Shown: positions 1 through 8,307 of the stretch, piece by piece
How positions within the stretch are numbered: position 1 is the stretch's first letter
Layout: each line of letters opens with the position of its first letter
Assembly: GCF_014647415.1 (NCBI RefSeq)
Contig: NZ_BMPD01000002.1
Coordinates: 62,001-126,000 of the forward strand
Origin: Haloarcula sebkhae
GTDB taxonomy: Archaea > Halobacteriota > Halobacteria > Halobacteriales > Haloarculaceae
Reading direction: 5' to 3'
Length of the DNA stretch: 64,000 bases
The notes under the pieces: generated by a model
What the model was told of the DNA's origin: nothing
What the model saw: only the letters and a program-made list of their open reading frames with translations
Databases searched by the model: none
Translations under genes and position numbers: made by a program

Positions 1-242
1 CGGCCCACGACAGGCAACGCCGCCAGCAAGAGGATTTCCCAGGGGAGCATGGCATCCCGGTTGCGCAGCAGGACCGGCGGAAACAGCGCCAGTGCTGCGA
101 CGGCAGCAGCGAACCCGGCCCACAGCAGGTTGGCCTGAACAGCACTCGTCACTGAAACGGCCGCGAGCATGGCGACGATGCACCACGCAGCAAGCGCGTT
201 GACGCGCCTGTCCCGCAGCAACCGCGCTACGTCTCGGCTCAT
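1..242 (-). CDS. Partial membrane protein, runs off the left edge
   Basis: This minus-strand frame starts with ATG at 242 and stays open to base 1, giving the first 80 residues only. After a short basic N-terminus (MSRDVARLLRDRR) there are at least two strongly hydrophobic stretches, so it is an integral membrane protein. It reads in the same direction as the two genes to its right and starts 54 bp after the YdjM-like gene stops, so it may be the last gene of that group. I do not recognise the family, and the C-terminal part lies outside the window. Confidence 0.6.
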   Translation of the reverse strand, partial: MSRDVARLLRDRRVNALAAWCIVAMLAAVSVTSAVQANLLWAGFAAAVAALALFPPVLLRNRDAMLPWEILLLAALPVVG

Positions 243-296
243 ACTGTCTGGTGAATCGCGACTCGAAAAACCCTATCGACCGATGGGATGGACTGT

Positions 297-1211
297 TCAG
301 ATAGCCCCATACGCCATGGCGTACGCGAGCGCAGCGATGGTCACTGCCGCCAGCCCCGTCACGACTGTCTCCAGCCAGTCGACGCCGTCACTGAACGGCC
401 GGGTCGGCGCGCCGACGACGCCCAGTGCGAGGACGCTGAACACGAAGTGCGCCGACTGTTCGAGCGTCGGCGCAGGCATGAACAGAACGGCTGCTGCATA
501 CCCCAGTCCCAGCGCTGCTCGGGGGCGGACGAGTCCCGTTAGCGTGTACCCACGAAGGTGGACGTACGTCCATACGGCGAGCCACACCGTCGCAAGTTCG
601 ATAGCGAACGCCGCCAGAAGGTGTGTCGTGGGGTCGGGGTGGAGTATCACCCGCTCAGCGACGAGGGTCACGTCGAAGGGGTAGAAGAACGGGGGCGGGC
701 CACCGGTGAAGAGGTCGCCAAATGGGTGGCTAAGCAGTCCCAGTAGCGCCAGCCCGGTCACCGTCCGGGGGCTGATATCGCGGGACTGCGCGAATGTGGC
801 GACACCGAGCACGGCTAGGACGAACACGAGCGTCACGAGTCCCGCGATAGGACCGCTGATTGCGCCCGTAAGCACGGTCAGTGCGATGCCGATGGACAGC
901 GCGCCGGCCCGGGCAGCCCCTGAGTTACGTGCCCAGAGGCCGGCCGCGATGGCGAGTGCGGCCCCCAGCAGGAGTGAGTGCGTCGGTCCGCGGTGAACGA
1001 CGTCCGCAACTTCCCAGAATCCATCTGCGGTCAGGCTCCCGGCAGCCCCGACGAGTAGCCCGAAGGGGGCATAGACGATGTCAACGTCAGGAACTGCGGC
1101 GAACAAGCCGGCCACGACACCTAGCTGAACCGCTCGCTCGCGGGAGAGCCCGAACCACCACGCGGCGAGGGCTCCGAGGGCGAACGCGAGCAGCGCGTGC
1201 CCGACGAACAT
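297..1211 (-). CDS. YdjM/DUF457-type membrane metal-dependent hydrolase
   Basis: 304 aa. The N-terminus MFVGHALLAFALGALAAWW followed by VPDVDIVYAP, then HRGPTHSLLLG (around residue 93) and SHPFGDLFTGG, is the His/Asp pattern of the YdjM/DUF457 family of membrane-embedded predicted metal-dependent hydrolases. There are about seven to eight hydrophobic segments. The physiological substrate is unknown; relatives are loosely linked to membrane or DNA-damage responses. A TTTAAG box about 25 nt before the ATG suggests a leaderless transcript. It lies downstream of the MscS-like gene on the same strand. Confidence 0.75.
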   Translation of the reverse strand: MFVGHALLAFALGALAAWWFGLSRERAVQLGVVAGLFAAVPDVDIVYAPFGLLVGAAGSLTADGFWEVADVVHRGPTHSLLLGAALAIAAGLWARNSGAARAGALSIGIALTVLTGAISGPIAGLVTLVFVLAVLGVATFAQSRDISPRTVTGLALLGLLSHPFGDLFTGGPPPFFYPFDVTLVAERVILHPDPTTHLLAAFAIELATVWLAVWTYVHLRGYTLTGLVRPRAALGLGYAAAVLFMPAPTLEQSAHFVFSVLALGVVGAPTRPFSDGVDWLETVVTGLAAVTIAALAYAMAYGAI

Positions 1212-1277
1212 ACCTCGAATATGATGCCGATAGGCTTAAACACCACGTGTGAACGGGTAGCGCGGCGCTTGGCCCGC

Positions 1278-1811
1278 TCAAGACTCGGATCCGACCTTCG
1301 TCCAGCGTTCTTCGATGGCCGCGTTGGCCCTGACGACGGTGTCATCGTCGACACGGAACCGCGTCTTCCGGAGTTCGATTGCGACTACCTCACCGGTGGT
1401 GTCGCCGGCTTTGACAGTATCGCCGGGATTGAAGTCGGGGTCACGGAGGAGGTAGACACCGGCAACGGCGTCCTTGATCATCTCCGAGAGCGCGTAGGAG
1501 ACGCCGAGCGCGAGGAATCCAGTCGCCGTGCCCAGCGACGCGGCGATGGCGGTCAGGCCGACGATAGAGAGGAACGACAGCGCCACGCCGAACCACAGGA
1601 ACCCGAGTACGATCATCGACAGAAACTGCCGGTACACGGGCGATTCGCCGGGCAGCGATCGCTTCAGGACGGCCCGGACGACGATCATGATCGCCTTGAT
1701 GCCTACTGCAGCGATAGCAAGAAAGACGAACGCGGTTATGAGGCGCGGGAGTGCGTCGACGACGTTCGTAACTAGCTGTTCGAGCGCTCGGTTGATGACA
1801 CCGACCTGCAC
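1278..1811 (-). CDS. Small MscS-type mechanosensitive channel protein
   Basis: 177 aa with a GTG start; I see no ATG alternative. Three or four hydrophobic helices are followed by the MscS beta-domain signature (GTATGFLALGVSYALSEMIKDAVAGVYLLRDPDFNPGDTV). It stops soon after the beta domain and lacks the usual C-terminal cytoplasmic cage, so it is one of the short MscS-like proteins common in haloarchaea. The expected role is to release solutes on hypo-osmotic shock. A longer MscS paralogue lies 3 kb away (4402-5451). Confidence 0.75.
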   Translation of the reverse strand: MQVGVINRALEQLVTNVVDALPRLITAFVFLAIAAVGIKAIMIVVRAVLKRSLPGESPVYRQFLSMIVLGFLWFGVALSFLSIVGLTAIAASLGTATGFLALGVSYALSEMIKDAVAGVYLLRDPDFNPGDTVKAGDTTGEVVAIELRKTRFRVDDDTVVRANAAIEERWTKVGSES

Positions 1812-1835
1812 GCCGGATGGTGAACGGAAAGGCCC

Positions 1836-2168
1836 CTAAGTGTTGGCGTCAGCCGACACGGCTGTATCGCCGGGGTGACGGACCACTTCGTACTCGCCGT
1901 CCTCAGTAATCCCGATGACAGCCCAGTCATAGGATACGTCCTGCCGATTGAGGCGGCGGCTGAGATGCGTCGCATCGTCGGTGCGTGTGACGAAACAACG
2001 CAAATCGCCGCCCTCGGGTATCGGGTCCTGCGAGTCGAGCACTGAGACAGTGACGACGCGCCAGTCGCGTTCCGCTCGCAGTTCGGTGCCAGTGCGCGAC
2101 ACGGTGTATCCGAGGTCGTCGAATATCGACCGGGCCTGCTCGTCGAGTGATGTGGTAACGGCCCCCAT
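1836..2168 (-). CDS. Conserved haloarchaeal protein of unknown function
   Basis: 110 aa, ATG start. It is a small acidic soluble alpha/beta protein (SIFDDLGYTVSRTGTELRAERDWRVVTVSVL...) without membrane segments or cysteine pairs. The pattern of a variable N-terminus, a central mixed region and an ending on YEVVRHPGD resembles haloarchaea-only DUF families, but I cannot name one with certainty. Its stop lies 24 bp before the GTG start of the MscS-like gene on the same strand, so the two may be co-transcribed. Confidence 0.6.
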   Translation of the reverse strand: MGAVTTSLDEQARSIFDDLGYTVSRTGTELRAERDWRVVTVSVLDSQDPIPEGGDLRCFVTRTDDATHLSRRLNRQDVSYDWAVIGITEDGEYEVVRHPGDTAVSADANT

Positions 2169-2282
2169 CTGAGAGTCAGTACCACCGGCTCTCTGATAAA
2201 CGTTCCCACTAACTACTTAGCTGATAGTTCTCGCGTGGACGAACGGATGAGAACGACACCGCTTGGCCGTCTAAACAGAGCG

Positions 2283-2522
2283 TTACTCGTGAGCGGCGTC
2301 CCACTCCTCGGCCTTGCGGAGGTTCGAGCAGTCGTTACAGCGGATGCGCCCCATCGAGTCCATCGCGTTGTTGAACGTCTCGCAGTTGCCACAGAAGTAG
2401 CCCCAGCGACGCTCGCGGTCGGCGTCGCGGTAGACGACGTAAAACGCGCCTTTCGTACCGGTGTCACCGTCGCTCCGGTCGACGTACAGCGTCTCGCCGT
2501 CAGGTCCCTCAAGTGCGTCCAT
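2283..2522 (-). CDS. Small zinc-finger protein (DUF5816-like)
   Basis: 79 aa, ATG start. Two CxxC pairs (YFCGNCETF and IRCNDCSNL) lie about 20 residues apart, as expected for one zinc ribbon or rubredoxin-like knuckle. The N-terminal half (ETLYVDRSDGDTGTKGAFYVVYRD) is beta-rich. From memory this matches the haloarchaeal family DUF5816, whose function is unknown. It is transcribed divergently from the 5'-nucleotidase gene, with a 72-bp intergenic region. Confidence 0.7.
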   Translation of the reverse strand: MDALEGPDGETLYVDRSDGDTGTKGAFYVVYRDADRERRWGYFCGNCETFNNAMDSMGRIRCNDCSNLRKAEEWDAAHE

Positions 2523-2594
2523 ACGTAGTCATGACGGGCCAGTGGCTAAATCACTGCGGAAACCATTAGTCGCTGGTCCCCCTCCACTGTTGGT

Positions 2595-3953
2595 GTGAGT
2601 CCGCGGCTAATCCAGTACTCCGACGTGGAGAAAGCGTACGATACACCCGAGCGAATCGGGCGGTTTGCGGGGACAGTGGCCGCCGCTGACGGCCCGGATG
2701 CACTGGTGGTCGGCACCGGGGACAACACCGGGCCGGGGGTGCTGTCGCTGGTCACCGACGGCGAGCAGTCGCTGGACCTCTTCACTGCGGTGACGCCCGC
2801 GTTCGAGACGCTGGGCAACCACGATTTCGACCACGGACTCGACGCGACGCGGGACATCATCGCCAGGTCCCCACAGACGTGGCTGACCGCGAACGTCGAA
2901 CAGGACGGCGAGCGGTTCGCCCGACGGCAGACCCGACCGTGGGCGAGTCGGACCGTCGACGGGACCCAGGTCGGCTTCGTCGGCGTCACTAGCCCGGATA
3001 CGGCCTCGGCTAATCCACAGGCGACGACGCTGACGTTCACCGACCCTGTCGAGACCGTCAGCGAGGCGGCCACAGCGCTTCGGGACGCCGGGACGGATGT
3101 CGTCGTCGTGCTCTCGCATCTGGGGCGGACTGATGAAAAACTCGCCCGGGCTTGTGACGTGGACGTGATCCTCGGCGGGCACGTCCACGAGCGCCGTATC
3201 GACCGCGTCGCCGGGACGCTGCTCACCAGACCCGGAGCCAACGGCCGGGCCGTCGTCGAGGTCGACCTCGCCGGGCCGGAACCGACTGCGGAGTTCCGTG
3301 AGACGGCCGACGGCCCTGTCGACGACCGGGTCAGGGCGGCCATCGAGGACCGACTCTCCGCGGAGGGACTGGACGAAGTCGTCGGTCGTGTCGACGACCC
3401 TCTCGACCGGCGGCAGGCGACGACCTATGGCGGCGAATGCCGGCTCGGCAACCTCGTCGCTGACGCGTACCGGTGGGCGACGGGCGCAGATGTGGCCCTG
3501 CAGAACAGCGGCGGTCTCCGGAACGACACGGTACCGCTCGATGGGGAGCTGACGGTCGCCGATATGATTTCTGTCGTTCCGTTCGAGGAGCCACTGACCG
3601 TCGCCGAACTGACGGGTGCGGAACTCCGGACGGTGTGCCGACAGGGAAGCGGGCAGCAGGTCGCGTTCGGCGACCCGGACTGGTGGCACGCCCACTTCAG
3701 CGGCGTCGAACTGGTCTGGAACAACGATACACAGACCATCGAGCGGCTACGGGTCGATGGGCGACCGGTACGCGACACCGAGACGTACACGCTCGCGACG
3801 AGCAACTACCTCTACTACACCGAACTGGAGTTTCCGGTCCTCACCGAGTCTCACCGGGTCAGCGTCGCCGACGTACAGTACGAGGCGTTGGCCGACTACG
3901 TCCGCGAGACCGATATCGCCCCGAGCGTGGACGGGCGACTCACCCGTCGCTAG
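2595..3953 (+). CDS. 5'-nucleotidase / metallophosphoesterase (UshA-type)
   Basis: 452 aa with a GTG start. The N-terminal calcineurin-like phosphoesterase domain has GTGDNTGPG, FETLGNHDFDHG (the diagnostic GNHD/H motif), VLSHLG and LGGHVHE, which supply the two-metal site. The C-terminal 5_nucleotid_C domain (about 260-440) includes NLVADAYRWATGADVALQNSGGLRND. It should hydrolyse nucleoside 5'-phosphates or related phosphate esters. Unlike most UshA enzymes there is no signal peptide, so a cytoplasmic enzyme is implied. The next gene (UspA) starts 33 bp downstream. Confidence 0.85.
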   Translation: MSPRLIQYSDVEKAYDTPERIGRFAGTVAAADGPDALVVGTGDNTGPGVLSLVTDGEQSLDLFTAVTPAFETLGNHDFDHGLDATRDIIARSPQTWLTANVEQDGERFARRQTRPWASRTVDGTQVGFVGVTSPDTASANPQATTLTFTDPVETVSEAATALRDAGTDVVVVLSHLGRTDEKLARACDVDVILGGHVHERRIDRVAGTLLTRPGANGRAVVEVDLAGPEPTAEFRETADGPVDDRVRAAIEDRLSAEGLDEVVGRVDDPLDRRQATTYGGECRLGNLVADAYRWATGADVALQNSGGLRNDTVPLDGELTVADMISVVPFEEPLTVAELTGAELRTVCRQGSGQQVAFGDPDWWHAHFSGVELVWNNDTQTIERLRVDGRPVRDTETYTLATSNYLYYTELEFPVLTESHRVSVADVQYEALADYVRETDIAPSVDGRLTRR

Positions 3954-3985
3954 CGATTTAAACCTCGGCACGGTACATCTCGCCG

Positions 3986-4432
3986 ATGCCACAGGTCGTC
4001 GTCCCGGTCAGATACCCGCTTTCGGAAAACTCCCGAGCCACGCTCGCTGAGGCCATTCAGATCGCCGACGAGGAAAACGCGGACCTCACCGTCCTCCACG
4101 TAAACCTATACCAGAACAGCCATCGTGTCGACCGGACAGAGCTCAAACGTGCCGTCGAGCAGTCGTTCGGCCACGTCCCGCGGACGCGGTACGTCGTCCG
4201 GTCGGGGATGCTCGTCGAAGAGACGATTCTCGACGAGGTCGCCGCACAGGACGCTGACATCGTCGTCATCGGGAGCAAACAGGCGAGTCGCTGGCGACAG
4301 ATGATTCGGCGGCTGGTCGACGACCCCGATGTCGAACAGTTCCTCCGCGAGGAACTCGACTGCGAAATCGTCACCGTCGAACCGGATGCGCAGTCTAACC
4401 GTCACTCGTCGGCGAGGTCATCGGGATCCTGA
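3986..4432 (+). CDS. Universal stress protein family (UspA)
   Basis: 148 aa. The Usp fold is visible as MPQVVVPVRYPLSENSRATL, ADLTVLHVNL and ADIVVIGSK, ending in CEIVTVEP. The ATP-binding signature GxxG(9x)G(S/T) is absent (IGSKQASRWRQMIRRL), so it belongs to the non-ATP-binding class. Role in stress tolerance is inferred from the family only. The last 31 bp overlap the end of the convergent MscS gene, so the serine/arginine-rich tail after VTVEPDA may be a recent extension. Confidence 0.75.
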   Translation: MPQVVVPVRYPLSENSRATLAEAIQIADEENADLTVLHVNLYQNSHRVDRTELKRAVEQSFGHVPRTRYVVRSGMLVEETILDEVAAQDADIVVIGSKQASRWRQMIRRLVDDPDVEQFLREELDCEIVTVEPDAQSNRHSSARSSGS

Positions 4433-5451
4433 CGTGGCGGGACGGGTGAGTCACCGGAGGCCGCGTGGGTCCGGCCAACGCCGTTCAGTCCGCTCAGTCC
4501 GTCATTGAGTGAGACGTTCATCTCCCCGCTGGTGTCGTCAAAGTACAGGTGTGAGTGGGGGTACGCGATCTCGACGTCTGCGTCCTCGAGCCGTCGCCAG
4601 ACGTTCGTCTGGACTCTCGAGCGGGCAGCGAGCAGTTTGTACGGTTCGGTCACCCAGTACCGGAGTGTCAGCAACACGCCGTGGTCGGCGAACTCGTTGA
4701 TATACACCGTCGGCGAAGCGGGATACCGGGCTGCGCCGACGCGGATGTCCGGCCCGCCGGAGATGACGTTGTCCACTTCCCGGGCCGCCGCTTCGATGAG
4801 GGTCCGCGCGGCGGCGATGTCACTCTCGTACGTGACCATCACGTCGAGCGACAGCCGTGTCCGTGAGTCTTCCGCCGAGTAGTTGACGACATCTCGCTGG
4901 CGAATCTCCCCGTTGGGGATGACGAGAAACGTATTGTCGAGGGTGAATATCTTTGTGTGTCTGAGCGTGATGTCCTCGACGAACCCCCGCTGGCCGGTGT
5001 CGACGAGTTCAATCATATCTCCGATCTCGAAGGGCTGGTCAGCCAGCAAGAAGACGCCGGAGATCAGGCCCCCGAGAATCGGGGCCAGTACGACACCAAC
5101 CACGGCTGTGAACACAGTAACGGAAAGCGCGATGTCGCCCAGTTGCAGGCCGTAAATATTCAGGATAGTCAGCAACGCAAAGATGTACACACCGGCACGG
5201 ATGCCGCGCAGCGCCGTTCGAGTGAGGCTCGGTCGTCGGAACTGCCGAGCGACGCGTCGGCCGAGAAGGCGGACGAGAATCCGGGAGAGGATGATTGCCA
5301 GCGCAACGACAATCAGAGATTCCCCGATGTTCACCACCCACATCGGGATATCGAAGGGCAACAGCCCGCCGATGTCGGTAGCCACTTCGGTCGCAGTTTC
5401 GGTCGGTGTCGGAGTGGGTGTCTGCAACGGCCAGACAGGGCCAAAACGCAT
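4402..5451 (-). CDS. MscS family mechanosensitive ion channel
   Basis: 349 aa. It has a Thr-rich N-terminus, about four hydrophobic helices, the pore/beta signature (LAPILGGLISGVFLLADQPFEIGDMIEL) and the full C-terminal cytoplasmic vestibule domain (to about residue 310), followed by a short acidic tail. The role is emergency efflux of ions and solutes on osmotic downshift. Its 3' end overlaps the convergent UspA gene by 31 bp. It is divergent from the PAC2 gene (start to start 77 bp), so the two share an intergenic promoter region. Confidence 0.88.
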   Translation of the reverse strand: MRFGPVWPLQTPTPTPTETATEVATDIGGLLPFDIPMWVVNIGESLIVVALAIILSRILVRLLGRRVARQFRRPSLTRTALRGIRAGVYIFALLTILNIYGLQLGDIALSVTVFTAVVGVVLAPILGGLISGVFLLADQPFEIGDMIELVDTGQRGFVEDITLRHTKIFTLDNTFLVIPNGEIRQRDVVNYSAEDSRTRLSLDVMVTYESDIAAARTLIEAAAREVDNVISGGPDIRVGAARYPASPTVYINEFADHGVLLTLRYWVTEPYKLLAARSRVQTNVWRRLEDADVEIAYPHSHLYFDDTSGEMNVSLNDGLSGLNGVGRTHAASGDSPVPPRQDPDDLADE

Positions 5452-5528
5452 GACATGGAATCGACCCTGCCACGAGAAAAGGATTCCCCTCCCGAACTAC
5501 TTAGCCCTCTCACTCCGTCTGAGAGAAT

Positions 5529-6263
5529 ATGTCCTCCGATGACATTTCGGTGATCCTCTCGGACGACCGGCCACCGGTCGATACGCTGGCGGTCGGCGTC
5601 TCTGAGTACGGCCTGGCCGGCCTCACGGCCGTCGACTATCTGGCCGACCAGGAGTCGATGCGCGAAATCGGCCATCTGCGGACGCCGGGGCCGCCGTTTA
5701 TTACTCCCTTCGAGAATGGAACCCCGAGACATCACACGCGGCTATACGTCGACGAACCGGCGTCCTTTGCCGTCTTGGTTGGCGAGCGCTTCGTGCCGCC
5801 GGCTCAGGCAGGGGCCGTCGCCGAGGCAATCGCGACCGCCGGGAGAGAACTGGACGTTTCGAACATTACGATGCTCACCGGCGTCCCCATCGCGCACGGC
5901 CCGGACGACCACGCCCCGTTCTACATCGCAACGCCAGCGTATCAGGAAGCGTATCTTGACGACACCGACATCAGGCCGATGGGGAACGGGTTCCTCGAAG
6001 GACTGAGTGCGGAGCTTGTCACTCGGGGTATCGATGAGTCACTTCCGACAGGCGTGTTCACGACACCGACACATCCGCAAGCGCCCGACGCCGCAGCCGC
6101 GATCAGACTGCTCACCGCGCTGAAAGCGACCCATGCGATCCAGATCGACACCGGCCCGCTGGAGGCCTTCGCCGCAAACATCGAGGCCCACTATCAGGCG
6201 CTCGCAGAACGGATGGACGCTGCCGATACCGACTCACTTCCGGATGACCGAATGTACATGTAA
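5529..6263 (+). CDS. PAC2 family protein (proteasome assembly chaperone-like)
   Basis: 244 aa. The sequence LAVGVSEYGLAGLTAVDYLADQESMREIGHL, LTGVPIAHGPDDHAPFYIATP and GNGFLEGLSAELVTRGID follows the archaeal PAC2/DUF75 pattern, including the Gly-rich turn before the third strand. Eukaryotic relatives chaperone proteasome assembly; in archaea the family is widespread but its role is unsettled. The terminal MDAADTDSLPDDRMYM resembles the C-terminal HbYX-like tails of proteasome-binding chaperones only loosely. An AT-rich region (6264-6388) separates it from the next gene. Confidence 0.8.
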   Translation: MSSDDISVILSDDRPPVDTLAVGVSEYGLAGLTAVDYLADQESMREIGHLRTPGPPFITPFENGTPRHHTRLYVDEPASFAVLVGERFVPPAQAGAVAEAIATAGRELDVSNITMLTGVPIAHGPDDHAPFYIATPAYQEAYLDDTDIRPMGNGFLEGLSAELVTRGIDESLPTGVFTTPTHPQAPDAAAAIRLLTALKATHAIQIDTGPLEAFAANIEAHYQALAERMDAADTDSLPDDRMYM

Positions 6264-6388
6264 TCTCCAACAATTGGGACACTCATCCACATTTCCAGGG
6301 ATTAAAACTATATCAATTCCACATTGTGCGTGAACAATCAAACATTCTGCCGACACATTTTTGATCCTACAGTGCGTTCATTTCTTTG

Positions 6389-6583
6389 ATGACCTCCACC
6401 GAAATCTACTCGACCAGCGCGGTCGACTCAGACCCACCACCACAGACGCGGTCCAAGACATCGCTGTTCTGCCCCGACTGCGGTCACGAGAGTGCAGTCA
6501 CGGGCGACTGGACCACTGAAGCAACCGAGAACAGTTTACAGCTCCGGTGTCCCAACTGTGACACCGTCGTCCAACAGCGGTAA
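6389..6583 (+). CDS. Small CPxCG zinc-finger protein
   Basis: 64 aa from the ATG at 6389; a TTG lies one codon upstream but ATG is preferred. Two knuckles, FCPDCGHES and RCPNCDTVV, separated by about 27 residues, form one zinc-binding unit behind a Ser/Thr-rich N-terminus. The protein closely parallels the one at 39201-39479 in this window (FCPDCG...GDW...RCPxC), probably a paralogue of a haloarchaeal zinc-finger microprotein family (I recall DUF8106). The role is unknown; small-protein regulators of this kind bind proteins or nucleic acids. Confidence 0.7.
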   Translation: MTSTEIYSTSAVDSDPPPQTRSKTSLFCPDCGHESAVTGDWTTEATENSLQLRCPNCDTVVQQR

Positions 6584-6592
6584 ACTACGTAC

Positions 6593-6814
6593 TTACCTCT
6601 CGTCCTCTGTAGACGCGGAACTTTCAGGGTTTTCAGCAGGCGGCTTCACTTTGATGAACCCCACGGCGAGATACACCACTGAGGCGGTGGCCAGTATGAG
6701 CAAGAAACTCGCTTCTGAAGGACTCTGCAGACTCACACCGACAGTGGCAAAGGTTGCAACGAGTACGGCGGTACACCGGCGGATGGTTTGACGAAGGAGG
6801 GCGGTGTCGTCCAT
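6593..6814 (-). CDS. Small two-helix membrane protein
   Basis: 73 aa when started at the ATG at 6814 (MDDTALLRQTIRRC). The frame is open further upstream, but that extension is basic and unlike coding sequence here. Two hydrophobic helices (VLVATFATVGVSL and FLLILATASVVYLAVGFI) are followed by a polar acidic tail. The family is not recognised. It is convergent with the small zinc-finger gene, whose stop lies only 9 bp away. Confidence 0.55.
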   Translation of the reverse strand: MDDTALLRQTIRRCTAVLVATFATVGVSLQSPSEASFLLILATASVVYLAVGFIKVKPPAENPESSASTEDER

Positions 6815-6920
6815 ACCTGACTTCTTCACGGCCAGAAATAAGAATCTTCGAGCCCGCGTTCCGTTACCGGGACCCATCCTGCTGGCCAGTGATGCCGGAA
6901 CGAACGTACAGCAGTCCGTC

Positions 6921-7772
6921 TCAGTACTCGTGGACTCCGTCGTCAGTGACAACCGTATCCAGCAGGTGCGTCGGCGTAGCGTCGTAGGCCGGGTTCGCGA
7001 CTTCGAATCCGTCTGCCGGCTCCCGGAGGACCTCCGACGGTGAGCGAATCTCGTTTTCGAAGGCGAAAGCCCCGTCGACGTACTTTGCGGCGGCCCCGAC
7101 CACTGTCACCGGAACGTCGTTGTCCGCCGCCGCCGTCGCGATCGGATACGTGCCGATGCGGTTGTACAGCGTGTCGTCGACGATGCAGTCCATACCGACG
7201 AGCACGCGGTCGACCTCTGGCATGAAGTGGCCGGCGGCGCTGTCGACGATGAGCGTCACGTCGACCCCGTCCCTGTCGGAGAGATGGCGCGTCATCTTTC
7301 GGCCGAGGAAGCGTGGGCGAGACTCCGTAACGTACACCTCGAAGCTGTGGCCGGCTTCGATGGCGTCGTCGATGGCCGCAAGGACCGTCGAGGAAAAGTC
7401 ATGCGTCAACAGCACGTCGTCATCAGCGATCTCCGACACGGCACGGGCAGCGGCGCAGTCCTTCGATGACTCCACCGAGTCGATAACGTCGTCGATAGCC
7501 TCATTGGTCAGTTCTTTGGCGGCCGCCACGTCGCCGGGCTCCGCGTCCGAGACGGTGTTCACGATCCGGTGCTGAGTCGTATGGAGGGAAGCGTGTGAGG
7601 GGTTCGCTCGTCGGAGGGCGCTGCTATTCCGGTCGAGCGAACGGAGGTAATCCTCGACCGTCGGGTACTCTCTGTCTGTCAGGTCCCGGAGCGCCTGAGC
7701 GGCTTTGACTGCGACCACGGAGGAACTGTGGGTCTGCATCTCCGAGATCTGCTCGACAGTCTCGTCTATCAT
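6921..7772 (-). CDS. eIF-2B alpha/ribose-1,5-bisphosphate isomerase-like protein
   Basis: 283 aa. The C-terminal half carries the initiation-factor-2B/isomerase fold: VLLTHDFSSTVLAAI, FEVYVTESRPRFLGRKMTRHL, DRVLVGMDCIVDDTLYNRIGTYPIATAA and VPVTVVGAAAKYV. The key pattern GMD..NRIGT replaces the canonical GADR...NKIGT of ribose-1,5-bisphosphate isomerase and MtnA, so Asp is kept but substrate specificity may differ. Archaeal members work in AMP/nucleoside salvage or are called translation initiation factor eIF-2B. The reaction cannot be assigned from sequence alone. Confidence 0.75.
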   Translation of the reverse strand: MIDETVEQISEMQTHSSSVVAVKAAQALRDLTDREYPTVEDYLRSLDRNSSALRRANPSHASLHTTQHRIVNTVSDAEPGDVAAAKELTNEAIDDVIDSVESSKDCAAARAVSEIADDDVLLTHDFSSTVLAAIDDAIEAGHSFEVYVTESRPRFLGRKMTRHLSDRDGVDVTLIVDSAAGHFMPEVDRVLVGMDCIVDDTLYNRIGTYPIATAAADNDVPVTVVGAAAKYVDGAFAFENEIRSPSEVLREPADGFEVANPAYDATPTHLLDTVVTDDGVHEY

Positions 7773-7862
7773 ACCGGTGGCTGTGAGTTGAACCGATATG
7801 TGTCTTCCCCTCGCCGTCGAACAGCATTTAACGCCGTCTCACATTAGGGCTGATAGACGGCT

Positions 7863-8294
7863 ATGGGACAGTTCAGGACTGAGACGGTCGGGATGACAGA
7901 GGGCATCGGCGTCGCCGTACTCGTCGGTCTAACGCTACTCGTGACGGCTATCGTCGGGCTGAACGTCCTCGTCATCGAGGACGACGACGGTGGTGGCCCG
8001 CAGGCGAATTTCAGCTACGACTACGTCGAGGGCAACGAACTACTCATCGTCACACACGAGCGCGGCGACGAGTTCGAAGCCAGGAACATCGAATTCGAAG
8101 GGCCGGGAAAGACAGTCACCTGGGCGCAGGTGGCGAACCGCGAGCCCGACGCGATGATTGGCCCTGGCGATATCGCACAGTTGAGCAGCGGTAACGCCTA
8201 CCAACGGCGCGTAGGCGCCCGGGATACAATCACGATATACCACAACGCGAGTGGGAACCGAACCCAGCTGGACCAGTGGGACGGCGCGAACTGA
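7863..8294 (+). CDS. Archaeal type IV pilin-like secreted protein
   Basis: 143 aa. A short N-terminus (MGQFRTETVGMTEGIGVA) leads directly into a single hydrophobic helix, LVGLTLLVTAIVGLNVLVI, then a beta-rich soluble domain (NFSYDYVEGNELLIVTHERGDEF...). This is the layout of haloarchaeal pilin-N (DUF1628-type) proteins. The prepilin peptidase site would fall around VG/MTEG, but the usual basic residue just before the cleavage Gly is missing, so processing is uncertain. It is a single gene with no pilus assembly genes nearby, as is common for accessory pilins. Confidence 0.7.
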   Translation: MGQFRTETVGMTEGIGVAVLVGLTLLVTAIVGLNVLVIEDDDGGGPQANFSYDYVEGNELLIVTHERGDEFEARNIEFEGPGKTVTWAQVANREPDAMIGPGDIAQLSSGNAYQRRVGARDTITIYHNASGNRTQLDQWDGAN

Positions 8295-8307
8295 CCTGTA
8301 AGACTGC

